From contig JAAALK010002060.1 in the NCBI GenBank assembly GCA_019279435.1, positions 124,001-188,000 of the forward strand: a stretch of DNA of 64,000 bases. Reading direction: 5' to 3'. A model generated the notes under the pieces. It was not told where the DNA came from, did no database searches, and saw nothing but the letters and a program-made list of their open reading frames with translations. The position numbers were made by a program, and so were the translations under genes. Source of the DNA: Zizania palustris (lineage: Eukaryota > Streptophyta > Magnoliopsida > Poales > Poaceae). This document shows, one piece after another, positions 1-10,900 of the stretch (within the stretch, counting starts at the first letter, position 1; the number at the start of each line of letters is the position of its first letter).

Positions 1-577
1 TTTCTGCTCCTACTTAGATCCGCTATAGTCATCTTCTTCGTGTCCTACGTTATCTTCGTGGGACTATCTCTCGTCGGTTGTTCTTTCCACACTCTAGCTC
101 TTTACAACTCCAAGCCTATTGTGATGCTACCTGGGCTAGTGACCCCTCTGATCATCGTTCTCTTTCTGCCTATTGTGTTTTTCTTAGTGGTTCCCTCACT
201 GCTTGGAAGACTAAGAAGCAGGTAGCAGTTTCTCGTTCAAGTGCAGAGGTTGAGTTGCGTGCTATGGCTCTTGTGACAACGGAAGTTACTTGGCTACGAT
301 GGTTGCTTGAGGACTTTGGTGTTTCTGTTTCTATGCCGACTCCTCTTTTGTATGACAGTACATGGGCTATCAGTATTGCTCGTGATCCGGTAAAGCATGA
401 GCTTACTAAGCATATTGGTGTTGATGTTCATTTTACACGGTCACATGTTTAGGATGGTATTGTTGCTCTTCAGTATGTGCCTTCCGAGCTCCAGTTGGCA
501 GATTTCTTCACGAAGGCTTAGACTCGTGCCCATCATCAGTTTTACCTCTCCAAACTCAGTGTTGTTGATCCACCATG
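1..577 (+). pseudogene. Ty1/copia retrotransposon remnant, RNase H end of pol
   Basis: The + strand reads as the C-terminal RNase H part of a copia polyprotein. Visible family signatures are YCDATWASD, the SAYCVFL stretch, SLTAWKTKKQ, VAVSRSSAEVE and the final VPSELQLADFFTKA. The frame is interrupted by a TAG at 450-452 and another stop just after FFTKA, so it is dead. A purine tract (about 581-590) and an LTR follow directly, as expected for the 3' end of a copia element. The rest of the element lies left of the window. It lies in front of the first EMF2 exon seen here, probably inside an intron. Confidence 0.9.
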
Positions 578-590
578 AGTTTGAGGGGGG

Positions 591-717
591 TGTTAGATGG
601 GTATTATCCTTTCTATTATTGTATTCCTTTAGGGGTTTCTTTTCTTATTTCTCTTTCTTGTTCATGTATATATTTGGACCTCCGGTCCTCAGGATAATAC
701 AAGTGCTATTCCCAACA
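591..717 (+). mobile_element. Short copia 3' LTR (127 bp)
   Basis: It starts TGTTAGATGGG right after the polypurine tract TTGAGGGGGG and ends CCCAACA, the usual TG...CA boundaries. The DNA after 717 belongs to a different LTR (gypsy family, below). I infer that the copia element inserted into that LTR. Confidence 0.75.
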
Positions 718-1862
718 GTATGCTCTATAAATAGGGTTGTATTCTTCATTTCATCAAGGAATCAATGAAGAAAGAATTAGTCTAGTTCCTCATCCCAATG
801 TTTGTCTCCCCGATCTAAGTCTACCTCTCATCTCTAGCAACCGTCGTTGGCCGGCTATCTTCCCGATAGTGTTTATCCCGTCATGAATTCAACCCATGAC
901 AACTTGGTATCAGAGCACTCACCATGACTTATGGTGCTGATATTAAAACTATGTAAGTTTTCTCCATGTTACGGTGCGCCATCTACTTTGCCTAGCTACC
1001 AAGGAGGTACTCCATGAAGTGTTTGATGTCTATGGTGCCAAGAAGATCTACATCAAGCTAGAAGAGGGTTTGGTGACCTATAATAGTCTTAGATTTGTTT
1101 TTAGTTTTCAATAATGTATTGAGCTGAGATGTATAAGGCTTGAGTCTTATTTGTGTTAGGCGTCGAGTCAGGTTTGAGGTCGTCGTGTAGCTTGAGGACG
1201 AGCTACTCAAAAGGAGGGATGTAGTGTCATGGGATATGGGTCAGGGCTGTTAGGCCCAGGCCCAGCCACGTGAACAGTATCGTGCCACACGGTATTGTTC
1301 ACGTGAACCGTACCCGTGGGTACATTAGTAGTTAGGGTTAGGTTAGTTATTCCTTTAAAATAATATATTAGATTAGAGTTAGTTAAAGAGATAAGTCTTG
1401 TAGGCTCTCTAAACAGGGTTGTATTTATGAAAGAATCAATGAAGAAAGAATTAGTCTAGTTCCTCATTGTTGGAATATGAAGTGACTTACCCACCTTTCC
1501 TCATCAATTTAAGCTTTTGGGTTGAATTAGTTGGTGCATGAAACTCAACATGGTATCAGAGTCAGAGGTCTTGAGTTCGAATCCTGGCAGGCATGCAATT
1601 AAATAAAAATTGCAGCCCAATTCTATTCCACTCTTGAGACCTAACGGAGTCTCGCGTGAGGGGGCATGTTGGAATATGAAGTGAATTGCCCACCTTTCCT
1701 CATCAGCTTAAGTTTTTGGGTTGAATTGGTTGGTGCATGAAACTCAACACTCATTCCAATGTTCATCTCCCCAACCTAAATCTATCTCTCATCCCTAGCC
1801 GCCGTCGCCGCTCGGTTATCTTCCCGGCGGTGTTTATCCCGTCATGGGTTCAACCCATGATA
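718..1862 (+). mobile_element. Internally deleted gypsy-type LTR element, left LTR truncated
   Basis: The left LTR survives only as its 3' part (718-901), cut off by the copia element. A primer-binding-site match, TGGTATCAGAGC, follows at 905. Only about 320 bp of internal sequence remain, ending in a polypurine tract (about 1209-1221). The right LTR (1225-1862) begins TGTCATGGG and ends in an almost perfect inverse, CCCATGATA. It is split by the SMART-like element at 1468-1749. The same LTR family recurs three times inside the EMF2 gene (10323, 11664, 12824). Confidence 0.8.
1468..1749 (+). mobile_element. SMART-like miniature LTR retrotransposon (282 bp)
   Basis: Two nearly identical 83-bp terminal repeats (1468-1550 and 1667-1749) begin TGTTGGAATATGAAGTGA and end AACTCAACA. 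They enclose 116 bp. A primer binding site (TGGTATCAGAG) abuts the left LTR at 1551, and a purine tract (GAGGGGGCA) abuts the right LTR. The 5-bp target duplication CTCAT is perfect (1463-1467 and 1750-1754). There is no coding capacity. Size and layout match the SMART/FRetro129 elements described in grasses (recalled, not searched). Confidence 0.9.
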
Positions 1863-1913
1863 GATATAGAAGCACTGAAGCACAACATTTCTGTTTTGGA
1901 GCAAATGCCATAG

Positions 1914-4900
1914 GGCTCTGACTTAGTGCTCTTACATATGTGTACTGAATATAGAGTCAGCATCCCACATGGTCCTGCATTCAACATTCCAGCTCACACC
2001 CGCATTAATCAGCAAACAATTGACCTATTAAAGTTTAAATCCCTAGCTCCAGCTGGTATACTATATGTAGCTGTCACTGGCTATGGATCCAACCAGGTAC
2101 GGATGCACACTCGAACGAAGGCTATAACTGAATGAGGTGATCGGCCGGGGGCCTAGACCCCAGCGACGCGGCGGCGCCGTCTCGGCGCCGGTGCGTCGTG
2201 AGGCAGGTTGCTGCCCGATCGACCGGAGGGTCTAATCTAACAAAATCCACCCCTAATCCCCCTGCCGGCCTCCTGTTTATAAAGCACAGGGCTGGCATTA
2301 TTGCTTATCTTCTTAACTAATTCCTCCCTGAATATCTAAACCAATTCTTGTTATTCAACTAACCACCCGGAGATCAGGATCAAGCTTCGTTTCCTGCCTC
2401 CGCACCCGGCGTGCTCCGCTTTTGCGCGCACTGCTCATACTTCAAACCGATCATCACAGTAGCTAATAGCAAGTTAGCAGCATGATGACTCTTCTAATTG
2501 ATGTGGATTCATGGGGAACAAAGGTGGTGTTATAACTTTTGCTTTACTCGATTTGAAAATTAATAAACAGTATGTTCTTTATGGATAACTAGTTAAGAAA
2601 TGACTTGCCATTATGGCTAAATAGAATTGGTTATTTTTCCTGTTTTTACTGTAGTTAACATGATTAACATTAAGGGAAGAAAATACCATCAAGCATCACG
2701 TGCTTAAAGTCTCTACAGAGATATACGTGGTAGACCCTTTACATGAGTAACACAGATCCATATTTCCTTTCGTAGGGGGTTTCCTCATTGTTGGAGCTTC
2801 CACTATTAGCGAATATATTCTAAAACACGTGCCATTACAAATTAAGCTGAAGTTATGCTTTTTTTTATCTCTGGAACATCCAGGTTTATTGTCTTGTTGA
2901 ATGAACTAACTGTTGTTGTCCATTCATTTTCAGAGCTTGCAGGGAAATGTTTCTGGGGTGAAATACTGATCAACACAATTAGTTCAGCTTTGGAGAATTG
3001 TGCTGATTTAATTTTGGGACATACAGTAGAGTCAACTTTCAACATCTGTATGAGCCCAGGCTACTTAGAGGTAAGCTTCATTGTTCTTCAAACATTATTC
3101 TAACATTTCATTATTTTCTCCTGAGCATGTTAGTTTTCCATCAAATTCATAATCATCATAATATAGATAATGAGTGGCTTTCATCATATGAGAAACTTGT
3201 TTTAGGAAAAATGTCATTGAAGTGCCCACATCTGCATTTCTCCACTTGATTTTTAATGACTTTAAGACATGTAACTTCTGATTTATGCAAATTATTATCT
3301 GTACTTTGAATGTTGACAGTATTGGCCACTTTTACTTTTGTATTTTATGCAAAAATTGTCTGGCTGTGCTTCAACATTTGCTGCAAATTTACAGTTTTAC
3401 TTTCATAGATGGTGCAAATCATCACACGCAGTTTAATTAAAATATATGGATTTTTGTAGGAGCCATAAGTGCTTGTGTAAATCAACACCTACTAGGCTAC
3501 TAATTCAAAAATACAACAGGAAAATTGCCTAATTGAATTTATGTCTTGCACTAAGTTAAGTGTGCTTGTGATGAATTATGAAAAATTATATGAACCTGCA
3601 CTCCTGCAGTTATGAAAGTTTCATGGAGCCTTGTGCAAGTTCTCCATGTTTTTCTTCCCATGCCCCTCATATTCTGCTATCCTTGTTTTCCATGGAAACC
3701 ATATGTTGACACTACTTTTATCTTTTAATAATGCACGCAGCCAAAATTCCTTGAGCACAACAGATGCTTGTCATTTTGTTCTCACAAGGTCGATGCTATG
3801 GTAAGTTCCTGTTTCTTTGTTTAATCTAATTATTACATCCAATTTCCAAATTTATGAGTCAAATATTGTTTATGGTGTACATGAACATGATAATTTGCTC
3901 ATGTTTAATTTGTTTAATATAATCATCCCTTCTAAATTCTAATAACTGAAATGTATGGGGGGTAAATATTGTTTATACTTTAGAGTGTGTGTGAACACTT
4001 ATAGTTAGCTGAAAATTGCAAATTACTTCCTGTAGCTTTACTGAGATTATTGAGCTTTGTTATTACAGCATCCATATCAGTTACAAGTAAAAGTATCTGC
4101 AGCAGAGGCTGGTGCAGAAGACATTCTCAAATCTCCTTATAATTCCTTCTCATATAGTAAGGTCCCACCATCATTATTGCTGTACGTCGCAAGGTAACAG
4201 TTCCAGTATGCATGGCTCATCTTCTGTAAATTTTAAGAGTTATTCTGCTGTCACTTTTGTTTCACATTATTTGTTACACATTGTAATAAGAAAAAAACAT
4301 GTTCTTCACTCATGTACTTTTATCCCTCAAATGTGAGACTTTAGTTCTTCATTGGACTATACTCCCCTGTCACCGTCACAAAAACATGTCATCCTAATAT
4401 TAAGTTTGACCAAAGATATTGTGTCAATTATGTAGTTTGTATGCATGAAAAACGTTTGTCATGTAAAACAAATTCCATAATATTACAGTTCAGAATTTTT
4501 TCATTGAGTGTGGTATTGACCTTGAAAATTCAGTAGTCAGAGTGGCATCTTGTTGACCTTGAAAAGTCAAAAAATGAATTTTTCTTGATGATGCGAAGTG
4601 TTGCAGAATGTTTTTCTTTACTTTAGCTGCACTTGATTTCAACTAGGTTGAATAAATGTTGCAATACTATGCTAGCATCACCTGGTAAAATCTCTGTTAT
4701 GAAATTAAGTAAATCGGTATTTTCTTCATTCATTGGTTCATGTTTTGGTGCTCAGGTTGGGCTCCAATATAGCTTCTTAGGGTTAGGCTGAAGTAGACCT
4801 AAGCCCAAAGCCTGCTCTGCCTTGCTGATATTACCATGCCTAGTTATAATGCCTTTCTTTAGTTCTCTTTATTTCATACATTTCAATTCTTTTCGTACAG

Positions 4901-7900
4901 GTTAAGAACTGGCAATGTGATATTTAACTACAAGTATGGCAATAATAAGCGAATGAGTGAAGGTTATTCTCCACCCTCCTCCTTCCATTCCCCCAAGAAA
5001 AAAAATAGATAAAATGATATGGTACCTGTACTGTGCAGTGTGCATGGACAGTGCCCGCTGTTCTTTTTAGCTACAAATTATCAATTGTATTATTCGTTCC
5101 ATGCTTCCAAAAGAACGATTTATCCAAAAACTTTCTCCATTAGCATTGCTTATTTACTTTTTCTAATATATTCGTAGAAGAAAGTTTTTCGAGAAATCAC
5201 ACTTTCGGAAGAATGACACATATAATCTGGTTCATAATCCACTGCTATAACCTAAAAAGTTACTATTGGTATCATTTATTAGTTAGGAAGTTATCAGTTA
5301 ATTAGTAAGTTCGATATAGGTTTGTTTGGAAAGTTAATATTGTATTCTTAAAGGGCAAGTTACTATTCTTCTTAACAGTACATGTATCACTGTAGCAGAG
5401 GGATCCTCCCTATAAAAGGGTTCCATGTGCCCCCATTACACATTAAGCAGTGAATCTCTAAAGGTAGTCAAATAAGCCTCGGAGCTTCTCTTAGTTTGCC
5501 ACAGGGAGAAGCCCTACCGGCTACCTGTGCTAATTGAGGGCAAGTGCCCAGTCCTCCAGTCTTCACATGAATCAACACCCACAACATAAGAGAGGAAATG
5601 GAAGAATTTCTGACCCTGGCCAAAAATCAAAGATCTAGACATGCTTTGCAACTATCTGTTGTTCTTTACTTTTGCATCATTTACTGATGTATTTGTCCTT
5701 ATTTTTCTATTGGTTTTTTGTCAATAGAGTTATTTCTATTTTTTAATGATTCTTCAATTCTTTTCTTACCAGTAACGGAAAATTTTTCTTGCCCCTTTTG
5801 CTTGGTACGATGTGGAAACTTTAAGGTAAAGTCTGAAGCAGAGTTTCTTTCATGTTATTTTTGCTTGTATGTTTCTGGTTTCTGCTAAGGGCTGGTCCTA
5901 AGGATCCTGCTGTTTTTGAATATAGCACTTGTATGCCAATTGGGGGCAATAGCCCAAGTATATACATGTACAGAAGGAAAATATGCACAAAGCCCCTTAT
6001 ACAATGTGGAAAATATAGAGAAGAGGAATATACCCTAACACCTTCCACCTGCTACATTTATTATGAAAGAAAATTACCGTTCTTCATTTCACTGTACCAT
6101 TGATTTTTTTTCCAATGATTAAATTTATATTGTATTTTTTTCTCACATTTCCATATATCTTCATGAAAAAGGAAACACCCTTTTGCATTTCCTGTTATGA
6201 GTCACATCTAATATTGTGATTTTGGTAACACTAGGGTCTGAAATGTCACATGACTTCATCGCATGATCTATTCCACTTTGAGTTCTGGGTGAGTAAACTG
6301 TAAACATCAGGAGTCTCAATGCACAATATTCTAAATTATACTCACAGTAATATTCCTAATTTGTATCTTGTCAAGACAGATAAGTAAAGACTACCAGTCT
6401 GTCAATGTTAGGCTGAAGGCAGATAACAGGAGAACAGAGGTAAATTAGTGATAAAGGACATGTGCTACCATCTAGTAACTGAGAAATACACGATGTTGGC
6501 ATATATGGTGACAAAATAGCAGTACTTAACACGTGTTTCAAGTTTGATACTTTATGTACCTGAGTTTGTTCTAGTGAAAATGTCATCCCTACCTCTGTAC
6601 ACAATTGGCCTTATTTGGATGGACCAGGATTGTGGATTGTGGAATCTAGCCCATCCAAATTAGGCAAATTCTTACATAATTGGCTTAAAAGCTCCATTTC
6701 TATTTCACATATTGCTTTAAGTAAAACATCTATGTTCCTTAATCCTTACTCTTTTAAAAGAGGGAGTTAGGGCCTAGGGGTGATGGCGTGTTATATACCC
6801 ACCCCCACTTGAGATCTTTTGTGGCTATACATATGTATCCATGTTTGTGCATTTGTAAGATTTTCTAAAAAAACTGTATTTTTGCACATGAGATCTTATG
6901 TAATCATATATATAATTGTTTAGCTTTGAAGAAAATTGTTACTTTTCATTTTGTATTTTAGACTTGTAGCATATTTATTTGGGATATGTTGCAACGTGTG
7001 TTTTTCCCGTAATTTCCAGCTCATGACAGCACAAGTTGATAATGAAGATCGGATATTTTACTACCGGTATGCTCTTTGTCCATTTTCTTTTATGATGATA
7101 AACTCTTTATTTAATTTTCCTAACTGTATTCCATCAGATCAAGATATAGGAGGAGTAGAAGAACAGAAATACCTGAGGTTGAGCATACAAATGCACATAT
7201 TACGGAATCAGGATCACCTGAAGATCCTGAAGATACCCAGGTGGGGTCTGAGGTCGCCTTTGTGCAAAAGGAAATGGTATGTTTCTCTCATCTTATTGTA
7301 ACCTAGCATTTAAAACAAACTATGGGGGTGCTTGGTTCTGCTTTTTTCTGGTAGGAAAAAAGTTATCCAACACCTTCACAACAAAGTCAACTTCAACAAG
7401 TCCTGCCTCATCCCTCTCAACATGAGCACCCAGAATGCTGAAACTCTGGCTGCTACCTTTTGGCTCCAAATTGGGGATGTTACCTTTCACTTATCTTGGC
7501 CTCCCCCTCGACACCACCAATCCTCGGGTCAGCGACTTTGCAGCCCTCATGACAAAAGTGGAGTGACATCTCTTGGCTACTTCCTACTGGCTATCCACAT
7601 TCGGGAAGTTAACTGGTGAATTCTGTCTTGTCCTCCTTGCCCACCTACACCATGTGCACTCTCAGCTTGCTCACCAAGGTCATTAGCTGCATTGATAGGG
7701 CTCAGAGGCACTGCCTCTGGCGAAGCTCTGACATCAATGCCTGTGTGGCCCCTCTAGTTGCCTGGAACAAAGTGTGCAAGCCAAAGTTGAAAGGGGGGTT
7801 GGCAGTTATCAATTTGACAAATCAAAACAACACTGCTCACTAAGCAGCTAGCCAAGTTCTACAACAAGAAAGATGTCCCCTGGGTGAAGCTCATCTGGAA

Positions 7901-10900
7901 TTCACACTACCAAAATGGGTCAGTTCCTCACCTCTCTCCAAAGAAAGGTTCCTTTTGGTGGAAAACCATCACCAACCTCTCCACTTCTTTCTTATCTTTC
8001 AGAGCCATTGCCAGACCCACAGTTTCTTGTGGCACAACGATTTCGCTCGGGTCTGATTTTTGGTCCGATCAGCTCCTAGAAATCGCTTTTCCCAGGCTTT
8101 TCTCCTTCGTCAAGAACAAGAATGTCACTGCGAAAGACTTTCTTTCCTGCAACAGCTTTGGCCACCATTTCCTGCTTCTGCTCTTGGATGAAGCCTTTCA
8201 GGAATTTAATCAACTTCATGCTTTAATCAACACCTTATCCCTGAATGCAAACACTGCAGAAAGTTGGTCTTACAAGTTACATCTGGGGTTCGTCCAAGTA
8301 TTCTTCCAAGAGATTTTATAACATGCCTTTCGACAGCTTCAACCCTCCCTGGACCTAAAAGTGGATCTGGAAATCTAAATGCTCTAACAAGCTTTGGGTC
8401 TTATTCTAGCTGCTCCACATGGACAGGCTAAATACAAGAAACATTCTAAGAAGAAAGAAATTCAATGAATTTAATTCATAATAAAATAATAACCAATAAC
8501 AACTACAGCTGTGTGCTCTGTGATTGCAATATGGAAGAAACAACTTACCATCTATTCTTTGCCTGCCAGTTCCGCAAGATCTGGTCGCTAATTGGCCTCT
8601 CCTGAGACCTTTTTTTTCCATTCTTTTGAATGCTCTCCCTGACAAAAGCTGTATTTGGTTGGAATTTCTTCATGGAAATCCTAATTATAGGGGCCTGGTC
8701 AACCTGGATTCACAGAAACCACATCATCTTTGATGATATTAGAGCTTCGGAGCTTCCACTGCCCATTGGAAAGAACTCTTCAAGGCTGAGCTGTCCATTC
8801 AGTTGTCTAGGTTCCCTGAGGTTACTATGAATTCAGTGGCTATCTGGCTTAGCTCAATCTAGCTTTTCTTCTTGGGCGCTCGCCTCTCCCCCCTGTTGTT
8901 TCCCTGGGTTACCCCTGGCTTTTGCCTTTAATATATAACCTTAGTAGGAGCCTCTCTTGCTGTGTGCCTGTGTCATCTCAAAAAAAAGGGTAAGATTTTT
9001 ATGTTTATATTCATAACGGTCCTACCGTTAAAACTGCCAAAAAATGATAAAAAAACTTTAAATAATAAATTAAACTTAGGTACTAAAATTCAAAATTTTG
9101 GGTAGCTTTTAAGCTGCAGGAGAAACAAGCAGGTCCTTTATGCAAATGGAATTATGGAAACATATTAGTATTTTTTTCTTTTTTTTTCTTTTTTTCTTTT
9201 GTAGATTAAGTAGGTTTGAAACATGTTACATGTATACTCTTGGATAATTGTTTCTTTATCCTATATTAGTTTGTTGAACTTGTTTATTATGCGTCATCTT
9301 GTTAAAACAGATGGGAAAACTATGCATCCTTGATTTACACGTTTTATTCCTTTGTTTCAACTTCAATTTGGTTCTTTGTTGGGCAGTAATACATTGTGCA
9401 TAAAAGCCTTCTTGAACACTTGATGAACTGCTTGCTAGGAGCAGTAAAAGTTCAACATTTCAACCATTATCTTTGTGTAGCTTTAGCAGAGAGCTTCTGA
9501 AATGGAACCCCAACTACCAACTGGTATACCAATTATTTGTGGATTTGTGAACATCATTCTGCTAGCATGCAGGGAAATAACTACACCTGGATCTTTTTCC
9601 TCCAATATCTGTTTCATATATTGTTCCTGATGTTAGTAAAATTAAAGTATTTCCTTCCTAAATATTTCTGGTTTTTTTTGTAGAAAACGCTGTAATTGAC
9701 CATGTACCATCATTACATGGTAGCGATCATTCACCACCAGCTCTGCAGTTTGGAAAGACAAGGAAGCTATCGGCTAATCGAGATGATCCCAGAAAGTAGT
9801 CCTCTCTGTTATGTTCATTATATCATTTTCTCATCTTTCATTTTTTTGAGACTGTACTTATACAGTTTTTTAATTCAATTTATTTCTTAATTCATTTATA
9901 TTATCTGGCAGTCGTCTACTTCTGCAAAAACGTCAATTCATCCATTCTCATAAGGCACAGGTGATCGAAAAATACCTCTTCTCATTTATATTGCATGTCT
10001 GTTTGTGGTAAAACTAGGTTTTATACTCCCTCCGGTCATTAATATATGACTTTTCAACACTAATTATTAGTGTTAAATATATGACTCTTTTAATATTAAT
10101 ATATGGCGTTCTTAACACTAATTATTAGTGTTACAAACTTCATATATCAATGACCAGAGGGAGTATTTTGTTAGATGTCTTTTTACCTTGTTTGCTTATA
10201 TGTACTTAACTTATTGGGATTTGAGACATACATAGTTACATGCAATATTTTCTGAACTGGTGCCTTCTTTGAACATATTGAGGGTTTCTAAAACTTATTT
10301 AGTTATATTTATACTTTGTTCTTGTCATGGCTATTGGGCTAGGCCCAGCCAACAGGAACAGTACCCACGTGGATACCGTAGCGTGAACAGTAGTACCCCA
10401 TGGGGCACTGTAGCAAAAATTAGAAGGTAATATTAGATTAGATTGAGTACTTAAAAGACAATATTATATTATATTAGATTAAATCATTACTTGAGGGTTA
10501 AGTCAGTCCATCTATATAAAGATGAGTTTTATCTCTATTAAGGAAGAAGTAAGAAAGAATTAATTTAATCTCTTCCCAATGTTCCTCTCCCCAATCTAAG
10601 TCTACCTCTCATCCCTAGCAGCCGTTGCCACCCGGCTATCCTCCCGGTGGTGTTTATCCCGTTATGGTTTCAGTCCATGACAGTTCTCATGATTGCCAGC
10701 TTCTGCTTCAGTTGTATATTATGTGTGAACAAATAATAGTCCAAGTATTGTCTTGATTATTTCATTCTATTTTCTAGCATAGGTATTAAATGTTGTGGAT
10801 GTGGTCAATCTTTAGGAGAGCTTGGTGGTTAAATGTACTATATGCTTCATGCTCTACTGGATCCTCTTGAAGTGATGTATGATGGCATGGAAAAGTAATA

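Noticed and set aside
1555..1590. A tRNA gene suggested by GAGTTCGAATCC
   Set aside because: It lies inside the SMART-like element next to its primer binding site. No acceptor stem or complete cloverleaf can be drawn.
5821..6103. Overlapping frames on both strands in an EMF2 intron, with a Micron- or LTR-like look
   Set aside because: The 5826-6234 interval is intronic. I found no termini or target duplication to support an element.
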